This document shows, piece after piece, positions 51,461 to 59,587 of a DNA stretch of 64,000 nucleotides (its first letter is position 1; each line of letters begins with the position of its first letter). The position numbers were made by a program, and so were the translations under genes. Where the stretch lies: positions 37,267-101,266 of the forward strand of contig URPK01000006.1 of assembly GCA_900549715.1 (NCBI GenBank), in the 5' to 3' direction. The notes under the pieces are model-generated. The model saw nothing but the letters and a program-made list of their open reading frames with translations. It had not been told where the DNA came from and ran no database searches. This DNA comes from an uncultured Collinsella sp. Its GTDB lineage: Bacteria; Actinomycetota; Coriobacteriia; Coriobacteriales; Coriobacteriaceae.

Positions 51461-51495
51461 AAACGCTCGAGCGTTTTTTGGTCAAACGCTTGAGC
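51461..51495. promoter_or_regulatory. Operator-like palindrome with half copy upstream of rpiB copy 2
   Basis: AAACGCTCGAGCGTTT (51461-51476) is a perfect 16-bp palindrome with a CG centre, the style of LacI-family operators. AAACGCTTGAGC recurs at 51484-51495. No dedicated regulator gene is adjacent. Confidence 0.55.
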
Positions 51496-51650
51496 AGGCA
51501 ACAAGACTGGCTTCTCGCGAATGAATGTCGTCTGTTTGCGCTTGAGCGCCGTCCGCCGGAACCATGGTTGCGGTTTTTGATGCATTGTTATCAAATAAAG
51601 GAGCTAACATTTTTTGAGAGCCTAGCCCGTTATGCAAGCAGGAGATACCT

Positions 51651-52973
51651 ATGCCTACCGATTCTATCCGCGATGCCGCGTTTTGCGATGTTTTGAACCG
51701 CGAGCTTGTCTGTGCGCTCGGCTGCACCGAGCCCATTGCCGTTGCCTATGCGGCGGCGCTGGCGAGCCAGACGCTCGGTTGCGAACCAGAACATATGGAT
51801 GTTGCCTGCTCGGGCAACATCATCAAGAACGTTAAGAGCGTGACCGTGCCCAACTCGGGCGGTATGCACGGTATTGAGGCCGCGGCCGTGCTGGGTGCGG
51901 TGGGCGGTGACGCCAAGAGCGCGCTCGAGGTGCTCGAGAGCGTTGACGATGCGGATCGTGCTCGCGTGACTGAGCTGCTTGTCGACGCCGACTACTGTGA
52001 TGTGTCGCTTGTCGAGGGCGTGCCCAACCTCTACATCAAGGTGACTGCCACGGCTGGTGGCCATACCGCGGTCGTCGAGATTACCGATCACCACACCAAT
52101 GTCACGTGCCATACGCTCGACGGTATTCCGGTATGCGGCAAGTCGGCGGGGGAGTGTGCCGCCTGCGCCGAGCGCGTGGTGGCCGAGCGGGCGGCGGATA
52201 AGGCCGACACACCCATGTCGATCGAGTCCATCATCGACTTTATCGAGGCCGGCGACATTGAGGATGCCCGCGCGGCCGTCGAGCGTCAGATTGAGCTGAA
52301 CGGCGCAATCAGTGCCGAGGGCCTCGCGCACGCTTGGGGCGCCGAGGTGGGCCGTACGCTGCTGGGCGCTCGTGCCGATGACGTCGCCTGCCGTGCGCGT
52401 GCGCGTGCGGCCGCCGGCTCCGATGCCCGTATGAACGGCTGCGCGCTGCCGGTCGCCATTGTGTGCGGCTCGGGCAACCAGGGCATTACCTGCGCGCTGC
52501 CCGTCATGGAATATGCCGACTACCTGCGCTGCGACCACGAGCGTCTGGTGCGCGCCGTGATACTGTCCGACCTTATTGCCGTGCACATCAAGAGCTATAT
52601 TGGTGCGCTCTCGGCGTTTTGCGGTGCTATTTGCGCTGCGTGTGGTGCCGGCGCTGCGATTACCTGGCTGTGCGGCGGCACGCGCGAGCAGATCGGTGCG
52701 ACGGTCTCCAATACGCTCGGCAACGTGGGCGGCATCGTGTGCGATGGCGCCAAGGCAAGTTGCGCCGCCAAGATTTCGGCTGCTGTCGATGCAGCGATTC
52801 TGGGCCACGATATGGCCATGCAGGGCCGCGGCTTCCGTGCCGGCGAGGGCCTGATCCAGGATACGGTGGAGGAGACGATTGCCAGCATGGGCTATGTGGG
52901 CCGTGTAGGCATGAAGGACACCGACGTCGAGATCCTCAACATCATGATCGGCAAAACCGTCGTCGACTGCTAG
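51651..52973 (+). CDS. UPF0597 / L-cysteine desulfidase-like protein
   Basis: 440-residue protein of the YhaM/CdsB (UPF0597) family, related to serine dehydratase alpha chains; characterised members release sulfide and pyruvate from L-cysteine using an iron-sulfur cluster. Markers are ALGCTEPIAVAYAAAL (Cys near 25), SGNIIKNVKSVTVPNSGGMHGIEAAA (near 53), CGSGNQGITCALPV (near 272), CGAICAACGAGAAITWLCGG (near 322) and the C-terminal GMKDTDVEILNIMIGK. Its many cysteines fit a cluster enzyme. AGGAG lies upstream of the ATG. It is transcribed alone and divergent from rpiB copy 2. Confidence 0.88.
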   Translation: MPTDSIRDAAFCDVLNRELVCALGCTEPIAVAYAAALASQTLGCEPEHMDVACSGNIIKNVKSVTVPNSGGMHGIEAAAVLGAVGGDAKSALEVLESVDDADRARVTELLVDADYCDVSLVEGVPNLYIKVTATAGGHTAVVEITDHHTNVTCHTLDGIPVCGKSAGECAACAERVVAERAADKADTPMSIESIIDFIEAGDIEDARAAVERQIELNGAISAEGLAHAWGAEVGRTLLGARADDVACRARARAAAGSDARMNGCALPVAIVCGSGNQGITCALPVMEYADYLRCDHERLVRAVILSDLIAVHIKSYIGALSAFCGAICAACGAGAAITWLCGGTREQIGATVSNTLGNVGGIVCDGAKASCAAKISAAVDAAILGHDMAMQGRGFRAGEGLIQDTVEETIASMGYVGRVGMKDTDVEILNIMIGKTVVDC

Positions 52974-53064
52974 GGGCTCTGGGGCGCTCCATCTTGCTGT
53001 TGAAACCATCGTGCTTGTGGCTGTAAGGCACCTGTCTGCATAGCGGACAGGTGCATTTCTTTAC

Positions 53065-53096
53065 CGGTGAACGGTTGGCATTTGACGGTAAACGGT
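53065..53096 (+). promoter_or_regulatory. CGGT heptad array, copy 3 (PTS operon)
   Basis: CGGTGAA CGGTTGG, 7 bases, CGGTAAA CGGT. It matches the arrays at 43818-43850 and 46413-46444. It lies about 130 bases before the probable -35. Confidence 0.55.
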
Positions 53097-53191
53097 AGTT
53101 GGAGTCGGGAATAGTCATTCATTTTCATGCATTGTCAAAATGTTGCATTAACTAAAAGTGCAGGTAAAAGCTGGTATCTTACCCAATTACT

Positions 53192-53238
53192 ATGAAAAGC
53201 TATGAATATGCATGAAAAAACGTGATTGCGAATGAGAA
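53192..53238 (+). promoter_or_regulatory. 10-bp phased TGAAAA operator array
   Basis: ATGAAAA, ATGAATA, ATGAAAA, GTGATTG and ATGAGAA start at 53192, 53202, 53212, 53222 and 53232, exactly 10 bases apart. The same motif occurs twice at 10-bp spacing (55783, 55793) at the DeoR gene. DeoR-family proteins are known to use direct repeats of this kind. Confidence 0.6.
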
Positions 53239-53342
53239 TTACTTGCAATAGACTGTTGTTACGGAAGAGGCGCCTGCCCAAACGCGCGCAACGGTCGGGG
53301 CTTTCCGCTTGAACGTTTCCTTACAGGAAAGGCAGCTCAGCG

Positions 53343-54281
53343 ATGAAATTCGCAACTCGCATTAATTCCTACTACCGAACCGGTGAGAAGAACATCGACC
53401 GCGTCTTCGACCAGTTCCAGCACGTCGGCCTCACCCATGTGGACCTTAATTACCCTGAGCACGTGGTGGGCATCCCCGCCGAGGAGATGAAGGACAAGCT
53501 CGACGCGCATGCCCTCAAGCTCAACGGCACTGCTCTTCGCTTTCGCAGCGACTTTATCAATGGCGACCTGGGCAATCAGGATCCTACGCTCGCTGGGGAG
53601 GCACTTAAGCTCTGCTATGAGGCCTGTGACTACTGTCGCACCTGCGGCGGCGATACCGTGACGATCTGGCTCGGTCATGATGGCTTTGACTACAGTTTCC
53701 AGATCGACTACACCCGCGTGTTTGACAACCTTGTTAAGGCGTTCCAGGCGGTTTGCGACTATGCGCCCGACCTGCATATCTCCATCGAGTACAAACCCTA
53801 TGAGGAGCGCAGCTACGCCTATATCGATACGATGGGCCTCACCGGCATGATCCTCAACGCGGTGGACCGCGAGAATCTTGGCGTTACGCTCGATTACTGT
53901 CACATGCTCATGAAGCACGAGAACCCCGCGATGGCTACCGATATCTTCGGTCGTGCCGGCAAGCTCTACGGCATTCACCTCAACGATGGCTACGGCGTGA
54001 TGGACGACGGACTCATGATCGGCATGGCTACGCCTGTCAAGACGCTCGAAATGCTCTTCTATCTCAAGAAATACGCCTTTGACCACGCTATCTACTTCGA
54101 TACGTTCCCAATTATCGAGGATGCGGAAGGGGAGTGCGCTCATAACCTCGCTATGATGAAGCTAATGAATGACTCCTTGGAAAGTGTGGGCCAGGAAAAG
54201 ATACAGTCCGTGATTGATGCAAACGATGCACTTGCAGCGGCCGCGCTCGTGCGCGAGCTCTTCTGCGCTATGGGGAGGTAA
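53343..54281 (+). CDS. Sugar phosphate isomerase/epimerase (AP endonuclease 2-like TIM barrel)
   Basis: 312-residue TIM-barrel enzyme of the xylose isomerase-like group (IolE/hydroxypyruvate isomerase-like). Metal-ligand positions fit HISIEYKPYEERSYAYIDT (Glu near 161), TLDYCHMLMKHENP (Asp/His near 190), GIHLNDGYG (His/Asp near 221) and YFDTF (Asp/Glu near 252). The substrate is unknown. It is the first gene of an operon with the PTS EIIBC gene 7 bases downstream, so it probably works on the imported sugar or its phosphate. The ATG has AAAGG upstream. Confidence 0.82.
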   Translation: MKFATRINSYYRTGEKNIDRVFDQFQHVGLTHVDLNYPEHVVGIPAEEMKDKLDAHALKLNGTALRFRSDFINGDLGNQDPTLAGEALKLCYEACDYCRTCGGDTVTIWLGHDGFDYSFQIDYTRVFDNLVKAFQAVCDYAPDLHISIEYKPYEERSYAYIDTMGLTGMILNAVDRENLGVTLDYCHMLMKHENPAMATDIFGRAGKLYGIHLNDGYGVMDDGLMIGMATPVKTLEMLFYLKKYAFDHAIYFDTFPIIEDAEGECAHNLAMMKLMNDSLESVGQEKIQSVIDANDALAAAALVRELFCAMGR

Positions 54282-54288
54282 TCATTCT

Positions 54289-55662
54289 ATGAAACGTGAT
54301 TGGGAGGCTACTGCCGAGGGCATTCTTGCCGCCGTGGGCGGCCCCGAGAACATCTCGGGCATGACGCACTGCGCCACTCGTCTTCGCCTGAACCTACGTG
54401 ACGATTCCAAGTGTGACGACGCGGCCGTCAAGGAGGTCGACGGCGTGGTCAACACCGTCAACTCAGCCGGCCAGTACCAAGTGCTGATTGGCACCGAGGT
54501 ACCCAAGCTCTATGAGAAGTTCGAGCCGCTTGTCAAGGGCTCGGGCGCCGAGGTCTCCACGAGCGCCTCCTCCGATGAGGGCATCGTCTCCAGGATCTTC
54601 TCCGCCATCTCGGGCGTCTTTGCTCCGCTGCTGCCCGCCATGGCCGGCTCCGGTATCCTCCGCGGCCTGCTGATCCTTGCGGTTCAGCTCGGCCTTATCA
54701 CCGAGGGTACGGGCACCTACACCATTCTTTACACCCTCTCGATGAGCGTGTTCTACTTCCTGCCGGTGCTTCTGGGCTTCTCCTCGGGCAAACGCTTCGG
54801 TGCGAGCCCGTATCTGTCGGCCCTGATCTGCGCCTGTCTGCTCTATCCCGACTTTATCGGCTTGATGGGCGACGCGGGCAACGGCGCCATGAGCGAGTTC
54901 TTCGGCATCCCCGTGGTGCTTATGAGCTACAACTCCACCGTTATCCCGGCCATCATCGCCATCTGGGTTTACTCGTTCCTCTATAAGTTCCTGGATGAGC
55001 ATGTGCCCGAGACCCTTAAGCTCGTCGTGCTTCCCGCGGTCTCGCTGATTATCATGGTTCCCGCCACCATGCTCGTGATCGGCCCCTTGGGCGTCTATGC
55101 CGGCGAGGGCATCGCCTTCGTGGTCAACTGGCTCATCGCCCGCTCCAACGTGCTTGCTGGCATCCTGGTGGGCGGCGGCTGGTCCGTGCTCGTCTCGATG
55201 GGTATCCACTGGGCAGTTAATCCCATCATGATTAATAACATCGCCTCCAATGGCTTCGACTACATTTGCCCGGCCACCTTTGCCTGCAACTTCGCTGTTA
55301 TCGGCTGCGCCCTCGGCGTCTTCCTCAAGGCCCGCGATCAGAAGCTCAAGAGCTTTGCCATGACCGGTGCCGTGACCATCTGCCTCTCTGCCATCATCGA
55401 GCCCACACTCTTTGGCATGCTTGTCAAGAACAAGAAGCTCTTCTTGGCTCAGATCATCGGCGGTGCCTGCGGCGGCGCGTTCCTCGGCCTTTTCAAGGTC
55501 GTCACCACGGCCTTTGTCTTTGGCTCCGTCACTACGTTCCCGGCCTTCGTCTCCTCCGATCCGATGAACTTCGCTTTCGCCATGATCGGCATGGTTATCT
55601 CGGCTGTTGTCGCCGGCGTACTCGGCTACATCTTCACCGACAAGGACGATCAGCTCGCCTAG
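54289..55662 (+). CDS. PTS sugar transporter subunit EIIBC
   Basis: 457-residue phosphotransferase permease. The EIIB domain (about 1-90) of the glucose/beta-glucoside type has MTHCATRLRLNL with the phospho-Cys near 26. The EIIC domain (about 105-450) has about ten membrane segments and includes GFSSGKRFGASPYLSALI, SMGIHWAVNPI and SAIIEPTLFGML. There is no EIIA domain, so an EIIA from another locus must serve it. The substrate is unknown. It is preceded closely by the sugar isomerase gene and followed by a terminator and a DeoR regulator. GGGGAGG precedes the ATG at 54289. Confidence 0.92.
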   Translation: MKRDWEATAEGILAAVGGPENISGMTHCATRLRLNLRDDSKCDDAAVKEVDGVVNTVNSAGQYQVLIGTEVPKLYEKFEPLVKGSGAEVSTSASSDEGIVSRIFSAISGVFAPLLPAMAGSGILRGLLILAVQLGLITEGTGTYTILYTLSMSVFYFLPVLLGFSSGKRFGASPYLSALICACLLYPDFIGLMGDAGNGAMSEFFGIPVVLMSYNSTVIPAIIAIWVYSFLYKFLDEHVPETLKLVVLPAVSLIIMVPATMLVIGPLGVYAGEGIAFVVNWLIARSNVLAGILVGGGWSVLVSMGIHWAVNPIMINNIASNGFDYICPATFACNFAVIGCALGVFLKARDQKLKSFAMTGAVTICLSAIIEPTLFGMLVKNKKLFLAQIIGGACGGAFLGLFKVVTTAFVFGSVTTFPAFVSSDPMNFAFAMIGMVISAVVAGVLGYIFTDKDDQLA

Positions 55663-55720
55663 TCTTGCTTTGGGGCTACGAGTCATGAGCCCAAGGCTAA
55701 GACCGACTTCCATCTAATAA

Positions 55721-55755
55721 GGGGTCGCTGCTTATATCGCAGCGGCCCTTTTTGC
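55721..55755 (+). terminator. Terminator of the isomerase-EIIBC operon
   Basis: GGGTCGCTGC pairs with GCAGCGGCCC (one U-G) around TTATATC, followed by TTTTTGC. Confidence 0.88.
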
Positions 55756-55766
55756 TTTTGATTGGC

Positions 55767-55799
55767 TTGATTAGGTTAAACTTTGAAAATAGATGAAAA
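55767..55799 (+). promoter_or_regulatory. Promoter of the DeoR gene with two TGAAAA operator boxes
   Basis: TTGATT (55767-55772), 17 bases, TAGATG (55790-55795). TTGAAAA (55783) and ATGAAAA (55793) are exactly 10 bases apart and overlap the -10. Confidence 0.55.
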
Positions 55800-55812
55800 G
55801 GAAGGAACGCCG

Positions 55813-56550
55813 ATGATTCCGTATGAGCGCCATGAACTGATTCTTAATAAGCTAAAGGAGGCTGACCTGCTCAAGATAGATGAGCTCGCGGCCTTTATGC
55901 CCGATGTGTCGATGTCTACGCTGCGCCGCGACCTCAAGGAGCTCGAGAAGCGGGGGAGCATCGAGTATCTGACCGGCGGTGCGGTCAAACTGCATTCTGC
56001 GGCTCGCGAGGTGAGTGTCTTTGAAAAGGGCGCGCAGCGGAGTAGTGAGAAGGACCTGATCGCGCGTCGTGCGGCAGCGGAGGTCGAGGACGGTGAGACG
56101 GTCTATGTCGACTCCGGTACCACCGCGACGGCGCTCCTGAGTCTGCTCGTCGACAAACCAGTGACTATCTACACCACCAACGGCTACGCATGTAGGTTTA
56201 CGGGCGAGCTTGCTGCTAAGGTGGTGGTGATTGGCGGCGACTTTAATCCCGTTACCTGCTCGCTGACCGGGCCAATGGTGGAGAACGCGTTGCGTGAGCT
56301 GTACTTTGACCGGGCGTTTATAGGCGTCAACGCGGTGGACGAGGATCGTGGCATCATGACGCCTGGTTATCCCGAGGCTATCAAAAAGCGCATTGTGATG
56401 CGGAATTCCCAAGCGAGTTATGTACTCGCCGACAGCTCCAAGTTCCATGTGTTTTCAAATGTAAAGGTGTGCGACCTGGAGGGCTTTACTGTTATCTCCG
56501 ACAAGCGCGACGCCAAAATCGGCGAGCGCGTCAAGATGATTACGGCCTAG
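55813..56550 (+). CDS. DeoR/GlpR family transcriptional regulator
   Basis: 245-residue sugar-responsive repressor. The N-terminal DeoR HTH has YERHELILNKLKEADLLKIDELAA and VSMSTLRRDLKELEKRG (near 34-50). The DeoRC sensor domain follows, with the DxGTT phosphate-binding loop VDSGTTATALL (near 98), TTNGY, GG-type VIGGDFNP and KRIVMRNSQASYVLADSSKF (near 195). The start at 55813 has GGAAGGAA upstream. Two TGAAAA boxes at 10-bp spacing overlap its promoter (TTGATT, 17 bases, TAGATG at 55767-55795), suggesting autoregulation. It probably controls the isomerase-PTS operon. Confidence 0.92.
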   Translation: MIPYERHELILNKLKEADLLKIDELAAFMPDVSMSTLRRDLKELEKRGSIEYLTGGAVKLHSAAREVSVFEKGAQRSSEKDLIARRAAAEVEDGETVYVDSGTTATALLSLLVDKPVTIYTTNGYACRFTGELAAKVVVIGGDFNPVTCSLTGPMVENALRELYFDRAFIGVNAVDEDRGIMTPGYPEAIKKRIVMRNSQASYVLADSSKFHVFSNVKVCDLEGFTVISDKRDAKIGERVKMITA

Positions 56551-56647
56551 GACGCCGGGGCATCGCATCTTGTCCTCAAGTCGCTGCCTACGTAAGGAAG
56601 CATGCGGCAAACGTACCTGACCTTTTGTCTCATTCCAGATTTGTGGA

Positions 56648-57406
56648 CTAGCTTAGTTCGTCGGCTACTTGGTGCTCGTAGAAGGCTTCTACTACGGCGT
56701 TGAAGTCGCGGGCGAAGTCTTCCATGGTGCCGTGCCAGGTGGCTCGGCCGGGTTTTCCCTGGCCAACATAGGCGGTTTGGATGCCGCAGGCGGGGCTGGG
56801 AAAGTCGCGCTTGGGGTCGTTGCCCACCATGAGGACCTCGTGTGGCTCGAGTCCCATCACCTGAAGCTGCTCGAGATAGTAGGTGGCATCGGGCTTGCAG
56901 CGGGTGGTGTTTCCCATGTGCGTGACGAGCTCAAAGGGGGCGTCGGCCAGGTCGCCCCAACCCATGCGGCACTCGATGGCTCCCTGCGGAAAGCTGGGGT
57001 TGGTGAAGAGCGCGCAGCGCAGCCCTGCGTCCTGTACAGCCTGAAGCGCGGCGTGTGCGCCCGGCATGGCGTGGGCGTTGATGACGTCGTCATTCTTATG
57101 CGGGAGAACTTCGCGGTCGTAGTAGGTAAACGCCTCGTAGATGAGTGGGTCTGAGAGGCAAATGCCGCACCGGCGCTCAACCTCTTCTTGGTAGAACTCA
57201 AGATTGGTGCGATTATCCGTGCTGCTGCGGCGGTTGGCGTTGAGGTCGACCAAGATGGTGCCGAGGCGTGCCATCGTGCCACCGCGGCTGCGGTGACCAA
57301 TATCCGCGAGCATCGACGAGACATCCTTAAAATAGCGAAGGATGAACGCGTTGAGGTTGATGCTAAGAAGCGTTTCGTCCATATCGAAAACGACTGCTTT
57401 GAGCAC
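56648..57406 (-). CDS. HAD superfamily hydrolase (class IA-like)
   Basis: 252-residue phosphatase-like protein. Motif I VVFDMDETLLS (near 5), motif II Thr/Ser in CALFTNPSF (near 133), Lys in TTRCKPDATYYLEQL (near 167) and motif IV VLMVGNDPKRDF (near 193) are complete. The cap is a helical insertion after motif I, as in class C1. The GTG at 57404-57406 is the start, with AAAGGTG upstream. The substrate is unknown. It is convergent with the DeoR gene and divergent from rpsA. Confidence 0.88.
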   Translation of the reverse strand: MLKAVVFDMDETLLSINLNAFILRYFKDVSSMLADIGHRSRGGTMARLGTILVDLNANRRSSTDNRTNLEFYQEEVERRCGICLSDPLIYEAFTYYDREVLPHKNDDVINAHAMPGAHAALQAVQDAGLRCALFTNPSFPQGAIECRMGWGDLADAPFELVTHMGNTTRCKPDATYYLEQLQVMGLEPHEVLMVGNDPKRDFPSPACGIQTAYVGQGKPGRATWHGTMEDFARDFNAVVEAFYEHQVADELS

Positions 57407-57721
57407 GCGGGCACCTTTCTCGATAAATCGTTCCAGAATCGTTGGCTCCGAATACTTTACCCCAAAGCCGTATGCCTAACTGCCTATCGTCAACTTATGG
57501 AGACGGTCGTCAACAAGATTGCGAAAAAGTCTCCATACGAGTAAAAAATCGCAGTTCACGCTTGAAATCGAAATGATTTCCCCGTAACCTATACGAACGT
57601 GATTGCATAAGCGTCACATTAGTATCTGTCGGCTCCCGAGTGTTCCTAAACGTTGTGTGCTTGTCGCACCCTTCTGTAGGTCCTAGCAATCGGGGCCCCG
57701 TAGTTCGAAAGGGGTCCACCT
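57407..57721 (+). promoter_or_regulatory. HAD-rpsA intergenic region
   Basis: About 315 bases between divergent genes; no coding region is convincing. It contains locally low-G+C DNA (57540-57620) where promoters for both genes are likely, and GGGGCCCCG near 57692, a short palindrome just before the rpsA ribosome site. I do not assign exact promoter hexamers. Confidence 0.4.
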
Positions 57722-58888
57722 TTGAGTGAGATTCAGAACTCGTCCATTTTCTCTCTTGACGATGTCAACGAGGAGGAGATGAACAACCTCATCGACGGTA
57801 CGATTACCGATTTTGATGAGGGCGATCTCGTTAACGGCACTGTCGTTAAGATCGAGCATGACGAGGTGCTCGTTGACATCGGATTCAAGTCCGAGGGCGT
57901 TATCCCGGTCCGCGAGCTGTCCATCCGCAAGGACGCTAACCCTGCAGACATCGTTGCACTCGGTGATCCCATCGAGGCCCTGGTTCTCCAGAAGGAGGAC
58001 AAGGACGGTCGTCTGGTCCTGTCCAAGAAGCGTGCCGAGTACGAGCGTGCTTGGAACCGCATCGAGGAGAAGTTCAACTCCGGCGAGAACGTCGAGGGCG
58101 AGGTTATCGAGGTTGTCAAGGGCGGCCTGATCCTCGACATCGGCCTGCGTGGCTTCCTGCCCGCTTCCCTCGTCGACCTCCGTCGCGTCAAGGACCTCAC
58201 CTCCTACATGGGTACCCGCATCGAGGCCCGCGTCATCGAGATGGACCGCAACCGCAACAACGTCGTCCTCTCCCGTCGCGTCGTGCTCGAGGAGTCCCGT
58301 AAGGCCGAGCGCTCCGAGATCCTGTCCAAGCTCAAGTCTGGCATGCGTCTCCAGGGCACTGTTTCCTCCATCGTCGACTTCGGCGCCTTCGTCGACCTCG
58401 GCGGCATCGACGGTCTCATCCACATCTCCGAGCTCTCCTGGAACCACGTCAACCATCCTTCTGAGGTTGTCAAGGTCGGCCAGGAGGTCGAGGTCGAGGT
58501 TCTCGACGTCGATCTCAACCGCGAGCGTATCTCCCTGGGTCTCAAGCAGACCACCGAGGATCCGTGGCGCGCACTGGTCAAGAAGTACCCCGTCGGTGCT
58601 ATCGTCGAGGGCACTGTGACCAAGCTTGTCCCGTTCGGCGCTTTCGTCGACCTGGGCGAGGGCATCGAGGGCCTGGTGCACATCTCCGAGATGGCCAACA
58701 AGCACGTCGATCAGCCTTCTCAGGTCACCCACGTGGGCGACAAGGTTCAGGTCAAGGTCATGGAGATCGACCTCGACCGTCGTCGTATCTCCCTGTCCAT
58801 GAAGTCCGCTGCTGAGACTCTGGGCGTCGAGATCGAGGTTACCCCGCTGCCTTCCGAGAAGAAGGACGAGGAGACCGACGCCGAGTAA
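57722..58888 (+). CDS. rpsA: 30S ribosomal protein S1
   Basis: mRNA-binding ribosomal protein. 388 residues with four S1 (OB) domains: about 28-95 (GDLVNGTVVKIEHDEVLVDIGFKSEGVIPV), 113-180, 198-267 (LQGTVSSIVDFGAFVDLGGIDGLIHISEL) and 283-353 (VEGTVTKLVPFGAFVDLGEGIEGLVHISEM). An acidic N-terminus (NEEEMNN) and tail (EKKDEETDAE) flank them. E. coli S1 has six domains; four is usual in actinobacteria and low-G+C bacteria. The start is TTG at 57722 with GAAAGGGG about 8 bases upstream. Codon use is strongly biased to C-ending codons, as in highly expressed genes. Confidence 0.96.
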   Translation: MSEIQNSSIFSLDDVNEEEMNNLIDGTITDFDEGDLVNGTVVKIEHDEVLVDIGFKSEGVIPVRELSIRKDANPADIVALGDPIEALVLQKEDKDGRLVLSKKRAEYERAWNRIEEKFNSGENVEGEVIEVVKGGLILDIGLRGFLPASLVDLRRVKDLTSYMGTRIEARVIEMDRNRNNVVLSRRVVLEESRKAERSEILSKLKSGMRLQGTVSSIVDFGAFVDLGGIDGLIHISELSWNHVNHPSEVVKVGQEVEVEVLDVDLNRERISLGLKQTTEDPWRALVKKYPVGAIVEGTVTKLVPFGAFVDLGEGIEGLVHISEMANKHVDQPSQVTHVGDKVQVKVMEIDLDRRRISLSMKSAAETLGVEIEVTPLPSEKKDEETDAE

Positions 58889-58912
58889 ATCGGTTTGACG
58901 ATCACTTGTTTT

Positions 58913-58947
58913 AAGGGATCCGTCCGTAATGGACGGGTCCCTTTTTG
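58913..58947 (+). terminator. rpsA terminator
   Basis: AAGGGATCCGTCC pairs with GGACGGGTCCCTT (one U-G) around GTAAT, followed by TTTTTG. Confidence 0.9.
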
Positions 58948-59210
58948 CATTTGGCGCCGAGATGCGCAATGCTGCCGGGCTGTCCACAGGCTATTGGATT
59001 GTCGGTGCATGAAAAAAGCCGACATCCCGCCTCGGGGAGGAGGCGGGAACACACCGAGTAGACGGAGGGGTGCGGAGCGCGGTCGCGTCTCGACTGACGA
59101 CGTTGCCCATCGACAGGACCATTGTAGCGCATGGCGGTTCTTGGTTTATCGTGTCGAGCGTTTGCGTTGTGCCATTGCCTGCGGTAACGGTGTGCTACAC
59201 TCTTGCACTG
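58948..59210 (+). promoter_or_regulatory. rpsA-rnpB intergenic region with rnpB promoter
   Basis: No gene is seen. A small hairpin pair GTCGG/CCGAC (59001-59023) and a GC-rich stem CCCGCCTC with GAGGCGGG (59026-59047) lie in the middle. The rnpB promoter is probably TTGCCT (59175-59180) with TACACT (59196-59201); the spacer of 15 bases is short. It predicts a start near 59208, matching the folded 5' end of the RNA. Confidence 0.55.
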
Positions 59211-59572
59211 CTGAGTGGGCCAGACGGTCGCGCGATGTGCTGTTTGCAGTACGCGTGAGGAAAGTCCGGGCTCCAGAGGGCGGGATGCCGGCTAACGGCC
59301 GGGCGGAGTGATCCGACGGAAAGCGCCGCAGAAAAGAAGACTCCCACCTGCGCCGCAAGGCGTAAAGGGAAAAGCTGAAACGGTGGTGTAAGAGACCACC
59401 AGCGTCGTGGCAACACGGCGGCTTGGCAAGCCCCATCCGGAGCAAGCGCGAATAGGAACGCTATGGGCCGGCCCGGTCCGCGTTCGGGTAGCGTGCGTGG
59501 AGCTGCATGGTAACGTGCAGACAAGATAAATGACCGTTCACGACAGAACCCGGCTTATCGGCCCACTCGGCA
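59211..59572 (+). ncRNA. rnpB: RNase P RNA (bacterial type A)
   Basis: Catalytic RNA that matures tRNA 5' ends. The conserved core is visible in order: GAGGAAAGTCCGGGCTCC (P4 5' strand, near 59252), AACGGCCGGGCGGAGTG, GGAAAGCGCCGCAGAAAAG, AAGGGAAAAGCTGAAACGG, GTAAGAGACCACCAGCG, CTTGGCAAGCCCCATCCGG, AAGATAAATGACCG and ACAGAACCCGGCTTATCGG. The ends pair (GAGTGGGCC with GGCCCACTC), fixing the limits to within a few bases. Confidence 0.97.
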
Positions 59573-59587
59573 CTTTGTTGACGCTGC

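Larger units (their letters stand above)
52974..53342 (+). promoter_or_regulatory. Control region between the desulfidase gene and the sugar isomerase-PTS operon
   Basis: No gene is seen. A terminator for the upstream gene is GCACCTGTC (53028-53036) with GACAGGTGC (53046-53054), followed by ATTTCTTT. A CGGT heptad array follows (53065-53096), then TGAAAA boxes at 10-bp steps (53192-53238). A promoter follows: TTGCGA (53226-53231), 17 bases, TAGACT (53249-53254). The boxes overlap the -35 and spacer, as a repressor site would. Confidence 0.65.

Noticed and set aside
59211..59572. Coding frames across this stretch on both strands
   Set aside because: The sequence matches the conserved core of RNase P RNA from end to end.
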